A DNA stretch of 36,122 bases, taken from an uncultured Chitinophagales bacterium (lineage in GTDB: Bacteria; Bacteroidota; Bacteroidia; Chitinophagales; UBA2359). Positions 1 through 7,914 of this stretch are shown here, in pieces. The stretch is from NCBI GenBank assembly GCA_937927195.1, contig CALBCY010000197.1, forward strand, positions 1-36,122, written 5' to 3'. Below the pieces are notes generated by a model that saw only the letters and a program-made list of their open reading frames with translations, did no database searches and was not told where the DNA came from. A program made the translations under genes and the position numbers. The stretch's first letter is position 1. Every line of letters starts with the position of its first letter.

Positions 1-30
1 GGCCGCGATCGGTCGGGCCGCGTTCGGTCG
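1..30. repeat. GC-rich 15-bp tandem repeat at window edge
   Basis: Bases 1-15 and 16-30 are two copies of a 15-mer that differ only at the eighth base (a/t). The stretch is about 80% G+C in an otherwise AT-rich window. It may continue outside the window. It begins with GGCCGC, which is also what remains after NotI cutting, so a cloning junction cannot be excluded. Confidence 0.6.
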
Positions 31-131
31 ATTAGAAGCTGACTTCAAATCTGCAAGAACTCAAATCCAACAGGTAAAATTGACCCTTAGGTCAATGAAG
101 CCGTACCAACAATAATGGCCGAAGGCCGAAT

Positions 132-166
132 GTCCCAACAGCGCAGCGTCCCAACAGCGAAGCGTA
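132..166. repeat. 16-bp tandem repeat downstream of uvrB
   Basis: Two adjacent 16-mers (132-147 and 148-163) of the form GTCCCAACAGCGNAGC differ at one base. They are followed by gta. The 16-mer ccaacagcgaagcgta (151-166) recurs exactly at 29084-29099, again just past the 3' end of a minus-strand gene. A short self-complementary ggccgaaggcc (117-127) lies next to it. It looks like a short interspersed repeat family in 3' intergenic DNA. Confidence 0.6.
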
Positions 167-176
167 CCTCTTCCCC

Positions 177-2210
177 TTACCCGAATTTCTCCGTATGAAT
201 CTTTTGCAATTGAAACATTTCATCCCGCAACCTGGCAGCCTCCATGAAATCTTCTTTCTTAGCAGCTTTCCGCATCCCTTTTTTAGTGTTTTCAATAGTC
301 GACAACAATTGTTCTGCCGTCATGTATTCGATAATAGGGTCTGAAGCCAAGCTCAACTGACCAACTGGCTCAACATAGGCGCTCGATTTAGTTTTTCCTT
401 TGATTTGTAAAACAGAAGCTTGTTTTTGAATTTCTTCTGCTGTTTTGAAAACAGTTTTTGGATCAATTCCATGCTTTTTATTAAAAGCTATTTGCTTTGT
501 ACGCTTTCTGTTCGTTTCGTCTATTGCTCTTTGCATCGAATAGGTGATTTTATCGGCATACATGATCACCAATCCATTCACATTTCTCGCAGCACGACCA
601 GAAGTCTGAATCAGGGATCTTTCATTCCTCAAAAATCCTTCTTTGTCTGCATCTAAAATTGCCACCAAAGAAACCTCTGGCAGATCCAAGCCTTCTCTCA
701 GTAGATTTACTCCAATCAAAACATCAAATTCACCCAATCTCAAATCTCTGATTATTTCAACACGGTCCAAAGTATCTACTTCCGAGTGAATGTATCGACA
801 ATCAATTTTCATTTTTGTCAAATATTTGGTCAACTCTTCTGCCATTCTTTTAGTCAAAGTTGTAACAAGCACTCTTTCCTTTGCTTCAATTCTTTCATTG
901 ATGCTTCCTATCAAATCATCAATCTGATTGGTAGAAGGCCTTACCTCAATAGGTGGATCTAACAAACCAGTTGGTCGTACAACTTGTTCCACAATCACAC
1001 CATCCGATTTTTCCAATTCATAGTCGGCAGGAGTCGCAGAAACGTAGATTGTCTGAGGAATCAATTTTTCAAATTCACCAAAGTTTAAGGGGCGATTGTC
1101 CAAAGCTGAGGGAAGCCTGAATCCATAATCAACCAAGTTCATTTTTCGGCTTCGATCTCCACCATACATGGCAGAAACTTGCGGGACAGTTACATGGCTT
1201 TCATCGATTACCATCAAAAAATCATCTGGGAAATAGTCCAACAAGCAGAAAGGACGAGCGCCCGGATTTCTTCGATCAAAGAATCTGGAATAGTTTTCAA
1301 TTCCAGAACAATAACCCAATTCCTTGATCATCTCTATGTCAAATTCAACCCTTTCTTTCAATCTTTGAGCCTCAAGATGTTTGTTGATTGAAATGAAATA
1401 ATCATAATGAGCCTTCAACTCAAATTGTATTTCATCCAATATTTGTCCCAACATACTTTTGGGTGCAACATACAAGTTGGCTGGAAAGATGGCTATGTCA
1501 TCAACTTTCTCAATTCTGGTGCCCAACTGTGGATCAATTACTTCTAGCTTTTCTACTTCATCACCAAAAAAGATAACCCTAAAACCATAATCTGTATAAG
1601 GCAAAAAGATATCAACTGTATCTCCACGAACCCTAAAATTTCCTCGCTCAAAATCGCCCTCTGTTCTTGAGTAAAGACAACTCACCAATGCTCTCAAAAA
1701 TGGATCTCTTCCAATAACATCACCCACAGATATCCGGATGATGCTCTTTTTAAATTCTGCAGGGTTTCCCAAGCCATAAATACAAGAAACAGAAGCCACA
1801 ACCACTATGTCACGCCTTCCCGATAAAAGGGAAGAAGTTGTCTTTAATCGAAGTTTCTCAACTTCCTGATTGATCATCAGATCTTTTTCTATATAAGTGT
1901 TGGAAGAAGGGATATAAGCTTCCGGTTGGTAATAGTCGTAATAGGAAACGAAATACTCAACGGCATTTTCTGGAAAGAACTGTTTAAATTCTCCATACAA
2001 TTGAGCAACCAAAGTTTTATTATGGCTCAATATCAAAGTTGGCTTTTTGACCTCTTGGATGACATTGGCTATGGTGAAAGTCTTTCCCGATCCTGTTACT
2101 CCCAACAGGGTTTGAGAAACTTCATTGTCGTTTATTCCAGTTACCAGCTGTTTTATTGCTTCAGGCTGATCTCCCGCTGGTTGAAAATTCGAAGTAAGAT
2201 TAAAATCCAT
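177..2210 (-). CDS. uvrB: Excinuclease ABC subunit B (UvrB)
   Basis: UvrB is the DNA-damage-verifying helicase-like subunit of nucleotide excision repair. It is loaded by UvrA and recruits UvrC. The 677-aa length matches the family (about 660-680). Visible are Walker A GVTGSGKT at residues 37-44, the beta-hairpin region with YYDYYQPEAYIP, a DEAD-like DESH near 336, helicase motif VI as QTSGRAARN near 540 (E. coli has QTIGRAARN), and a C-terminal UVR motif with AARLRDEM that binds UvrC. ATG at 2210 gives the expected N-terminus. The gene stands alone and diverges from the DUF5606 gene. A TATTTTTG box on the minus strand at 2336-2343 and a large inverted repeat (2262-2335) precede it, so the mRNA probably starts with a long hairpin. 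Confidence 0.97.
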   Translation of the reverse strand: MDFNLTSNFQPAGDQPEAIKQLVTGINDNEVSQTLLGVTGSGKTFTIANVIQEVKKPTLILSHNKTLVAQLYGEFKQFFPENAVEYFVSYYDYYQPEAYIPSSNTYIEKDLMINQEVEKLRLKTTSSLLSGRRDIVVVASVSCIYGLGNPAEFKKSIIRISVGDVIGRDPFLRALVSCLYSRTEGDFERGNFRVRGDTVDIFLPYTDYGFRVIFFGDEVEKLEVIDPQLGTRIEKVDDIAIFPANLYVAPKSMLGQILDEIQFELKAHYDYFISINKHLEAQRLKERVEFDIEMIKELGYCSGIENYSRFFDRRNPGARPFCLLDYFPDDFLMVIDESHVTVPQVSAMYGGDRSRKMNLVDYGFRLPSALDNRPLNFGEFEKLIPQTIYVSATPADYELEKSDGVIVEQVVRPTGLLDPPIEVRPSTNQIDDLIGSINERIEAKERVLVTTLTKRMAEELTKYLTKMKIDCRYIHSEVDTLDRVEIIRDLRLGEFDVLIGVNLLREGLDLPEVSLVAILDADKEGFLRNERSLIQTSGRAARNVNGLVIMYADKITYSMQRAIDETNRKRTKQIAFNKKHGIDPKTVFKTAEEIQKQASVLQIKGKTKSSAYVEPVGQLSLASDPIIEYMTAEQLLSTIENTKKGMRKAAKKEDFMEAARLRDEMFQLQKIHTEKFG

Positions 2211-2261
2211 ATTGAAAACTGTTTAAAAGCAATTAAGTGATCCAGAATTAGAAAGTCTGTC

Positions 2262-2335
2262 ATGCCAGAATCAAATGGTTTTGGGAAATGCTCGATCAAA
2301 TAGAAGATTTCCCTAAACCATTTGATATCTGGTAT
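2262..2335. repeat. Large imperfect inverted repeat (hairpin), probable uvrB leader
   Basis: Arms 2262-2289 and 2307-2335 are complementary over about 28 bp, with two mismatches and one bulged base, around a 17-nt loop. There is no T-run after it, so it does not look like a terminator. On the minus strand it begins right after a TATTTTTG promoter box and ends 51 nt before the uvrB ATG. Alternatives are a divergent operator or the relic of a small palindromic mobile element. Confidence 0.75.
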
Positions 2336-2343
2336 CAAAAATA
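2336..2343 (-). promoter_or_regulatory. Putative uvrB promoter -7 box
   Basis: The minus strand reads TATTTTTG, matching the Bacteroidota sigma-ABfr -7 consensus TAnnTTTG. I see no clear -33 TTG element upstream. Transcription would enter the 2262-2335 hairpin at once. Confidence 0.45.
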
Positions 2344-2406
2344 AGCCTTGAATCTGAGAAAATATTTTTTTTCCCATGTCTAGGTGCTATTAATGGACAA
2401 TACTTT

Positions 2407-2414
2407 TACCTTTG
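2407..2414 (+). promoter_or_regulatory. Putative promoter -7 box for the DUF5606 gene
   Basis: TACCTTTG matches TAnnTTTG and lies 19 nt upstream of the ATG at 2434, giving a short A-rich leader. No convincing -33 element was seen. Confidence 0.5.
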
Positions 2415-2433
2415 TACAAAAATTGAAACTAAA

Positions 2434-2880
2434 ATGAGCTTTGATAAATTAGTTGTTATTACTGGAAAACCTGGATTGTTTGAAATAAAGACTGAAAAAA
2501 ACAATGGTGTAATTGTGAAATCTTTATTGAACGGGAAATCAAATTTTATTTCTATAAATACCCACGCCTTCTCTTTGTTGAGTAATATTTCTATATATAC
2601 TCAAACTGATGCAGAACCAATTGCTGATGTGATGCAAAAAATGAAAGACATGGATGAAGCAGGAACCACAATGGTTGAGCCTTCCGCATCAAAAGAGGAT
2701 TTAAGGACTTATTTTACTAAAGTTTTGCCTGAGCACGACGCAACACAAGTATATCCAAGTGATATCAAGAAGTTGGTGAAATGGTACAACTTACTAAAAG
2801 AAAAAGATAGATTGAACTTTGAAATGCCGAAACCAGAAGAAACAGAGGATTCAGCAGACAGTTCTGATGATTCTAAATAA
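2434..2880 (+). CDS. DUF5606 family protein
   Basis: A 148-aa soluble protein with no signal peptide or membrane segment. The N-terminal half (SFDKLVVITGKPGLFEI) resembles the small SH3-like beta-barrel of DUF5606, a family I know only from Bacteroidota. The C-terminal half is helical (residues 85-130) and ends in an acidic, probably disordered tail rich in Glu, Asp and Ser. The family has no established function that I know of. It has its own promoter box and ends in a strong bidirectional terminator shared with the convergent LD-carboxypeptidase gene. The family call rests on recalled sequence resemblance. Confidence 0.8.
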   Translation: MSFDKLVVITGKPGLFEIKTEKNNGVIVKSLLNGKSNFISINTHAFSLLSNISIYTQTDAEPIADVMQKMKDMDEAGTTMVEPSASKEDLRTYFTKVLPEHDATQVYPSDIKKLVKWYNLLKEKDRLNFEMPKPEETEDSADSSDDSK

Positions 2881-2900
2881 AACAAACTTATAATTAAATA

Positions 2901-2937
2901 AAAAAAGGTTGATCAGCGAAGCTGACCAACCTTTTTT
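2901..2937. terminator. Bidirectional terminator between DUF5606 gene and ldcA
   Basis: A 17-bp stem (2901-2917 with 2921-2937) closes a GAA loop, with A6 on one side and T6 on the other. The one imperfect position is A-C in the plus transcript but a U-G wobble in the minus transcript, so it should be at least as stable for the minus-strand gene. Confidence 0.85.
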
Positions 2938-2941
2938 GTTG

Positions 2942-2980
2942 ACTCGCAATGCTTGCGAGTTCAACTCAATGCTTGCGAGT
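2942..2980. repeat. Paired palindromic element
   Basis: actcgcaatgcttgcgagt (2942-2960) is a palindrome with 8-bp arms and a 3-nt loop. A second copy lacking one GC pair (actcaatgcttgcgagt, 2964-2980) follows after three bases. It resembles a REP-like element inserted after the terminator in convergent intergenic DNA. Confidence 0.6.
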
Positions 2981-3024
2981 ACACTATAATTTGCTAAGAA
3001 TAATCCGAATACTAAAAACCTAAC

Positions 3025-3924
3025 CTACTTTTCAACCAAATCTACTCCTGATTCCTTCACTGATAATTCATACTTTCCGCCCAGAATCAATGCTCGGTTG
3101 TGTTCAAGATGACCACATGGAAATCCATAACAAATCGGGAAATCATACTTTTTAGTATGTTGTGAAATCATTTCATTGGGCTGTTTTCCAAAGGGAATGT
3201 CATTGTCATTCATAGAAGACATTCCACCCACAATTAAGCCTTTTATGTCCTTGAATTTTCCTGCTCGGTCAAAAGCGACAATCATTCTATCCATGTGGTA
3301 AAGGTATTCGTCCAAATCCTCGATGAACAGAATTTTATCTTTGGTTTCCAAATCAGAATCACTTCCAAACAAACTAAACAAAACGGAAAGGTTTCCTCCA
3401 ACCAATTCGCCCGAAACAGTCCCCAATCTATTCAATTTATTGCTCCCTGTATAATGCTTAACTTTTTCACCAAGCAAAGATTGTCGCATCGATTCAAGAG
3501 CCTCATCGCAATTGCCCTTAAAAGTTGACAACATTGGACTGTGGAGGCTGGCTATTTTAAAGTTTTGTTGAAAATGGGCATGCAAAGCTGTAACATCACT
3601 AAAACCACACAACCATTTTGGTTTTTTCTTGAAATAACTAAAATCCACCAGGTCTAAAATTCGCACCGTTCCATAACCGCCTTTTGCACAAATGATTCCT
3701 TTTATCTCTGGATCGTTGATCATATTCTGAAGGTCAGTCGCTCGGACAATGTCATCACCAGCAAATTGATCCTGCCAAATTCCAATAGTTTTACCCAAAA
3801 CAGGAACCAATCCCCAGGCTTTTAAGGTTGTAAGAGCAAATTCTATTTTTTCAAGGTCAATGGCTCGAGCAGTACAAACAATACCGACCTTGTCTCCTTT
3901 TTTTAAAAACGGTGGAATTTTCAT
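3025..3924 (-). CDS. ldcA: LD-carboxypeptidase, peptidase family S66
   Basis: Serine peptidase of the S66 family, which removes the terminal D-Ala from tetrapeptides during peptidoglycan recycling. The nucleophile is the Ser in CGFSDVTALH (about residue 109). The catalytic Glu lies in FIEDLDEYLYHMDR and the His in CGHLEHN, as in the family's Ser-Glu-His triad. The length (299 aa) is normal. I start it at ATG 3924: the longer frame would need a TTG at 3936, and the ATG sits 21 nt from a TATCTTTG box on the minus strand. No signal peptide is seen, which fits a cytoplasmic recycling enzyme. It diverges from metG and converges on the DUF5606 gene. Confidence 0.92.
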   Translation of the reverse strand: MKIPPFLKKGDKVGIVCTARAIDLEKIEFALTTLKAWGLVPVLGKTIGIWQDQFAGDDIVRATDLQNMINDPEIKGIICAKGGYGTVRILDLVDFSYFKKKPKWLCGFSDVTALHAHFQQNFKIASLHSPMLSTFKGNCDEALESMRQSLLGEKVKHYTGSNKLNRLGTVSGELVGGNLSVLFSLFGSDSDLETKDKILFIEDLDEYLYHMDRMIVAFDRAGKFKDIKGLIVGGMSSMNDNDIPFGKQPNEMISQHTKKYDFPICYGFPCGHLEHNRALILGGKYELSVKESGVDLVEK

Positions 3925-3945
3925 TTTTTTAGACAATTTTAGCTA

Positions 3946-3953
3946 CAAAGATA
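3946..3953 (-). promoter_or_regulatory. Putative ldcA promoter -7 box
   Basis: The minus strand reads TATCTTTG, a perfect TAnnTTTG match, 21 nt upstream of the chosen ATG. It lies 18 bp from an oppositely oriented box for metG, so the two promoters are back to back. Confidence 0.65.
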
Positions 3954-3971
3954 ATTGCTTTCATAAAATGT

Positions 3972-3979
3972 TATTTTTG
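3972..3979 (+). promoter_or_regulatory. Putative metG promoter -7 box
   Basis: TATTTTTG matches TAnnTTTG, 141 nt upstream of the metG ATG. Transcription from here would give a long 5' leader that contains the hairpin at 4020-4068. Confidence 0.5.
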
Positions 3980-4019
3980 CAGCGATTTAGGTTTATATAC
4001 GAAAATAATCGGTTTTGTA

Positions 4020-4068
4020 AAAAATCCCGTCAAGCCAGAATAAAATGCTTGCATTGAAGGGGATTTTT
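4020..4068 (+). promoter_or_regulatory. Possible structured leader of metG
   Basis: An outer stem pairs aaaaatccc (4020-4028) with gggattttt (4060-4068), and an inner stem pairs CAAGC (4031-4035) with GCTTG (4047-4051). The 3' arm ends in a T5 run, so it could act as an attenuator-like hairpin in the metG leader. No T-box features were recognised. This is only structural inspection by eye. Confidence 0.35.
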
Positions 4069-4120
4069 CTGAACCCGTTTAAAGCTCATATAAATCCTTA
4101 TTACGAAATATAGAATAGAA

Positions 4121-6196
4121 ATGGCAGAAATAAAAAGATATACGGTTACTTCGGCACTTCCCTACACCAATGGGCCTGTGCACATTGGACAATTGTCAGG
4201 GGCTTATGTTCCAGCAGATATTTATGTTCGATACCTGAGAATGCGATATGGCAAAGAAAATGTTCTCTTTGTTTGTGGATCTGACGAACACGGCGTGGCG
4301 ATTACAATGACGGCAAAAAAAGAAGGGATAAGCCCCCAGGAGGTCGCAGATAAATACAATGCCATTATCAAAAAGAGTTTTGAAGATTTTGGAATAGATT
4401 TTAACATCTATCACAGAACTTCTGCTCAATTGCATCATGAAACTGCTGCCGAATTTTTTAAGTCAATTCACGACAAGGGAGAATATTTTCTAGAGAAAGA
4501 GACTGAGCAATATTTTGATGTAGAAAATAACCAGTTCTTGGCCGATCGGTACATTACTGGAACTTGTCCGAACTGTGGCAATGAAAAAGCCTATGGAGAT
4601 CAGTGCGAAAAATGTGGATCAACCTTAAGCCCAAATGAATTGATTTCACCCAAGTCAACCATTAGTGGTAATTCTCCCATTAAGAAAAAAACAAGCCACT
4701 GGTATTTTAAACTTGACGCTTTTCAATCCTGGTTGGAAGAGTGGATTGAAGAAAAATCCGGACAGGAGGATCGTTGGAAAAAGCATGTTCTGGGACAATG
4801 CAGATCTTGGCTCGAAGCGGGACTGCGCCCAAGGGCAATAACCAGAGACATTGACTGGGGGATTAAAGTGCCATTGGAAAATGCTGAAGGAAAAGTTTTA
4901 TACGTTTGGTTTGATGCTCCAATAGGATACATTTCAGCTACAAAGGCATGGGCCGAAAAAGAAGGCCTTGATTGGGAACCATTCTGGAAAGATGAATCGA
5001 CCAAGTTGGTCCATTTCATCGGGAAAGACAACATTGTTTTCCATACTTTGATGTTCCCTGCAATGCTTAAAGCAGAAGGGAGTTATATTTTACCAACCAA
5101 TGTTCCAGCCAACCAATTCATGAACATGGAGGGCGAAAAAATGTCTACCTCTAGAAACTGGACTGTTTGGTTACACGAGTATTTGGAAGACCTTCCAGGC
5201 AAGCAAGATGAACTTCGTTACTGCTTAACGATGAACATGCCAGAAAACAAAGACAGTGATTTTAACTGGCAAGATTTTCAAGACAGAACCAACAATGAAT
5301 TGGTTGCGAATCTTGGAAACTTTGTAAATAGAATTTTTGTTTTGTCCCACAAATATTTTGATGGAAAACTACAGAGTTACGAAACAATCGACAAGGAAGT
5401 AGACAAGGCGTTGATCAATGAAATTGCTGCGACATATCATAAAGTGGCTGGTCAGTTTGAAAAATACGATTTCAAGCAAGCAATGCTTTCTGTTCTTGCA
5501 TTGTCTTCTGCTGGAAATAAATATTTGGCGGATTTAGCTCCTTGGAAATTGATAAAAACAGATGAAAAAAGAACGGCTGAAATTTTAAATGTATCTGCTC
5601 AGTTGGTTTATCATTTAGCAATATTATTGAAACCTTTGCTGCCATTTAGTTCTAAAAAAATGGCCCATTTACTCAATGTTGATATTGAAGATATGAAATG
5701 GCACACAGAAGGTGAGATAAAACTGTTGCCAACAGACCTTCAATTGAACAAGCCGGAATTGCTGTTTGAGAAAATCGAAGATTCAGTAATACAAGCTCAA
5801 AAAGATAAATTAGAAGCCACCAAATTAGCCAATCAAGGCCCCGAACAAATAGAATACGCAAAAATGAAAGAGACCATTCAATACGACGATTTTATAAAAT
5901 TGGACATCCGTACCGGAACAGTTAAAGAAGCTGTCAAGGTTCCTAAATCTAGTAAATTACTTCAATTGACTGTTGATTTGGGAATGGAGGAAAGAACAAT
6001 CCTATCTGGAATATCCAAGCATTTCACTGTAGAAGAAGTGATCGGGAAACAAGTTTGTGTTTTAATAAACTTAGCGCCTAGAATGATGATGGGAATAGAA
6101 TCAAACGGAATGGTTTTAATGGCCGAAGACAATGATGGTAAATTGAAATTTATTTCACCAACAGAAGCCATCAATAATGGCATGACCATTTCATAA
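4121..6196 (+). CDS. metG: Methionine--tRNA ligase with C-terminal tRNA-binding domain
   Basis: Charges tRNA-Met for initiation and elongation. Class I signatures are clear: HIGQ at residues 21-24 (HIGH motif) and KMSTS at 340-344 (KMSKS motif). A zinc knuckle CPNC...CEKC occupies about residues 148-165, so it is the zinc-binding MetRS type. An anticodon-binding helical domain follows. The last 100 residues (from about 588, [14 protein letters not shown]) form the OB-fold tRNA-binding domain of the Trbp111/EMAP type that dimerises long bacterial MetRS. At 691 aa it is full length. It is transcribed alone from a promoter divergent from ldcA and ends at a strong terminator. Confidence 0.97.
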   Translation: MAEIKRYTVTSALPYTNGPVHIGQLSGAYVPADIYVRYLRMRYGKENVLFVCGSDEHGVAITMTAKKEGISPQEVADKYNAIIKKSFEDFGIDFNIYHRTSAQLHHETAAEFFKSIHDKGEYFLEKETEQYFDVENNQFLADRYITGTCPNCGNEKAYGDQCEKCGSTLSPNELISPKSTISGNSPIKKKTSHWYFKLDAFQSWLEEWIEEKSGQEDRWKKHVLGQCRSWLEAGLRPRAITRDIDWGIKVPLENAEGKVLYVWFDAPIGYISATKAWAEKEGLDWEPFWKDESTKLVHFIGKDNIVFHTLMFPAMLKAEGSYILPTNVPANQFMNMEGEKMSTSRNWTVWLHEYLEDLPGKQDELRYCLTMNMPENKDSDFNWQDFQDRTNNELVANLGNFVNRIFVLSHKYFDGKLQSYETIDKEVDKALINEIAATYHKVAGQFEKYDFKQAMLSVLALSSAGNKYLADLAPWKLIKTDEKRTAEILNVSAQLVYHLAILLKPLLPFSSKKMAHLLNVDIEDMKWHTEGEIKLLPTDLQLNKPELLFEKIEDSVIQAQKDKLEATKLANQGPEQIEYAKMKETIQYDDFIKLDIRTGTVKEAVKVPKSSKLLQLTVDLGMEERTILSGISKHFTVEEVIGKQVCVLINLAPRMMMGIESNGMVLMAEDNDGKLKFISPTEAINNGMTIS

Positions 6197-6221
6197 TGAA
6201 TATTTCTTGAAATGAAATCAT

Positions 6222-6268
6222 AAAGAAACCCCATTCGGAATCGTCCGAATGGGGTTTCTTTTTTTTAG
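6222..6268 (+). terminator. Rho-independent terminator of metG
   Basis: An 18-bp perfect stem (6222-6239 with 6244-6261) has a 4-nt loop and is followed by a T-run. The A-rich start of the 5' arm makes it potentially bidirectional, which suits the convergent gene at 6358-7608. Confidence 0.9.
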
Positions 6269-6357
6269 ATGCTTATAAAGATGCTTTCTTTTGGTGTTAT
6301 CTACAAAAGCTAATGCCGTTGATATAACGTTGATGTAACCAAAAGCCAAAAGCTCAA

Positions 6358-7608
6358 TTAAACCATAACAGAATCAAAACTGATGTTGTTATAAGCGCCT
6401 GATTTCAATTTTTCCGAGACTGCAGTGAAAGCTTCCAAAGTTTCATTGATGTCATCCATCGTATGCGAAGCGGTTGGAATCAACCTCAACAACATTTGCC
6501 CTTTAGGAACAACCGGATAAACAACTGCTGAGCAGAAAATATTGTAATTCTCTCTCAAATCATAAATCAATTTTATTGAGTTTTCCAATTCCCCTTTAAG
6601 ATAAACTGGTGTAACGCAGCTATTGGTTTCTCCAATATCAAATCCACGTTTTCTCAAACCATCTTGAAGCGCATTTACATTCTCCCAAAGTTTGGCTTTG
6701 TGAGAAGGATCTGTTCTCAACAATTCCAGTCTTTTCAAGTTTCCAATAACCAATGGCATCGGCAAAGATTTGGCATAGATCTGAGAACGAATGGAATAAC
6801 GAAGATGCTCAATGACGAATTTTTTACTCGATAAAAATGCTCCGACACTTGCCATTGATTTGGCGAAGGTTGAGAAGTAAATATCTATTTCATCCTGAAC
6901 ACCTTGTTCTTCACCAGCACCAGCGCCAGTTTCACCCAAAGTTCCAAATCCATGTGCATCGTCAATCAACAATCTGAATTCGTAGTCTTTTTTGAAATCG
7001 ACAATTTCTCTCAATTTTCCTTGATCTCCAGCCATGCCGAAAACACCTTCAGAAATTACCATGATGGAACCTTCCGTATCTTTTACCAAGGCAGTTGCTC
7101 TTTTCAACTGTCTCTCCAGATTCTCCATGTCATTGTGCTTGAAAACAAAACGTTTTCCTTGATGTAAACGAACACCGTCAACTATGCAAGCATGAGATTC
7201 CGAATCATAAACAATAACATCTCTTCGGTTTACCAATGCGTCAATGGCTGACATGATTCCTTGGTAGCCAAAATTCAATAAGATGGTATCTTCTTTGCTC
7301 ACAAAATCCGAAAGCTCTTTTTCAAGCTGAACGTGATGGTCTGAATTTCCAGACATCATCCGAGAACCCATAGGATAGGCAAGTCCCCATTCTGCAGCAG
7401 CTTCCTCATCTACTTTCCTTATCTCAGGATGATTGGCTAGTCCCAAGTAGTTATTAATACTCCAAACAATGCGTTCCTTCCCCTGAAACATCATTCGACT
7501 TCCCAATTCTCCTTCAAGTTTTGGAAAGAAATAATATTCTGATCCAAAGCTTGAATATTGGCGAAGAGGTCCGCTGGTATTTTTTTCTAACTTTTCAAAT
7601 AAATCCAT
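6358..7608 (-). CDS. PLP-dependent alpha-oxoamine synthase family enzyme
   Basis: Fold-type I PLP enzyme of the family that includes serine palmitoyltransferase, glycine C-acetyltransferase, 8-amino-7-oxononanoate synthase and cysteate acyltransferase. It would condense an acyl thioester with an amino acid, with loss of CO2. The motif DDAHGFGTLGETGAG contains the Asp and His that contact PLP, and STFAKSMASVGAFL carries the Schiff-base Lys. The substrate-loop region reads YPMGSRMMSGNSDHH, a variant of the usual GTGCAGSR-type segment. No signal peptide is seen, so it is cytoplasmic. ATG 7608 is chosen because the longer frame starts with TTG; this gives 416 aa. In Bacteroidota, such enzymes often start sphingolipid or sulfonolipid (capnine) synthesis. 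Substrate choice cannot be read from sequence alone. Confidence 0.85.
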   Translation of the reverse strand: MDLFEKLEKNTSGPLRQYSSFGSEYYFFPKLEGELGSRMMFQGKERIVWSINNYLGLANHPEIRKVDEEAAAEWGLAYPMGSRMMSGNSDHHVQLEKELSDFVSKEDTILLNFGYQGIMSAIDALVNRRDVIVYDSESHACIVDGVRLHQGKRFVFKHNDMENLERQLKRATALVKDTEGSIMVISEGVFGMAGDQGKLREIVDFKKDYEFRLLIDDAHGFGTLGETGAGAGEEQGVQDEIDIYFSTFAKSMASVGAFLSSKKFVIEHLRYSIRSQIYAKSLPMPLVIGNLKRLELLRTDPSHKAKLWENVNALQDGLRKRGFDIGETNSCVTPVYLKGELENSIKLIYDLRENYNIFCSAVVYPVVPKGQMLLRLIPTASHTMDDINETLEAFTAVSEKLKSGAYNNISFDSVMV

Positions 7609-7914
7609 AAAGTGATTTTTTATTTTAAAATTACCCAACTAAAAATGTAAATGGTCCGTTTTTATTGTGCAATAAATCCAATTACATTCTAATTACTTTT
7701 GTATTACAAATAATCTAAGACATAAAATTTCAGTCGAATATGCAGTCTACTGGCACTTAATGTCTACTTTCAAAAACGCAAAGTTAACATTATGACCCAT
7801 TAAATATTGAGAAATATACACAGTTGGGCAAATATTTCTGTTATTATGCAGTTATTAATCTTACTTGGTGATTTATGTGATAGTTATTATTAAAATTCGT
7901 ATCTTTGCAGGCTT
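7609..7914. other. Divergent intergenic region
   Basis: 306 bp between the oxoamine synthase gene (minus) and bamD (plus). It holds TAnnTTTG-like boxes: TACTTTTG on plus at 7694-7701, TAACTTTG on minus at 7779-7786, a plausible promoter for the minus gene with a leader of about 170 nt, and TATCTTTG on plus at 7900-7907. I see no ORF and no strong hairpin. Confidence 0.5.
7900..7907 (+). promoter_or_regulatory. bamD promoter -7 box with almost no leader
   Basis: TATCTTTG is a perfect TAnnTTTG box whose last base is only 7 nt before the ATG at 7915. The start of transcription should fall at or next to the start codon, implying a leaderless or near-leaderless mRNA. The same box, the next three bases (CAG) and the same spacing recur before batE. 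Confidence 0.7.

Noticed and set aside
79..96. Palindrome attgacc-ctta-ggtcaat near the left edge
   Set aside because: The 7-bp arms are short, no gene starts nearby, and it may lie close to a cloning junction, so no function can be argued.
420..656. Plus-strand open frames opposite uvrB (also 1179-1391 and 1926-2240)
   Set aside because: They are antisense shadows of a strongly conserved gene and show no protein-like pattern.
6291..6302. 12-mer ttggtgttatct shared with 35838-35849
   Set aside because: Identical 12-mers are expected many times by chance among 36 kb of AT-rich DNA, and the flanks do not match well.
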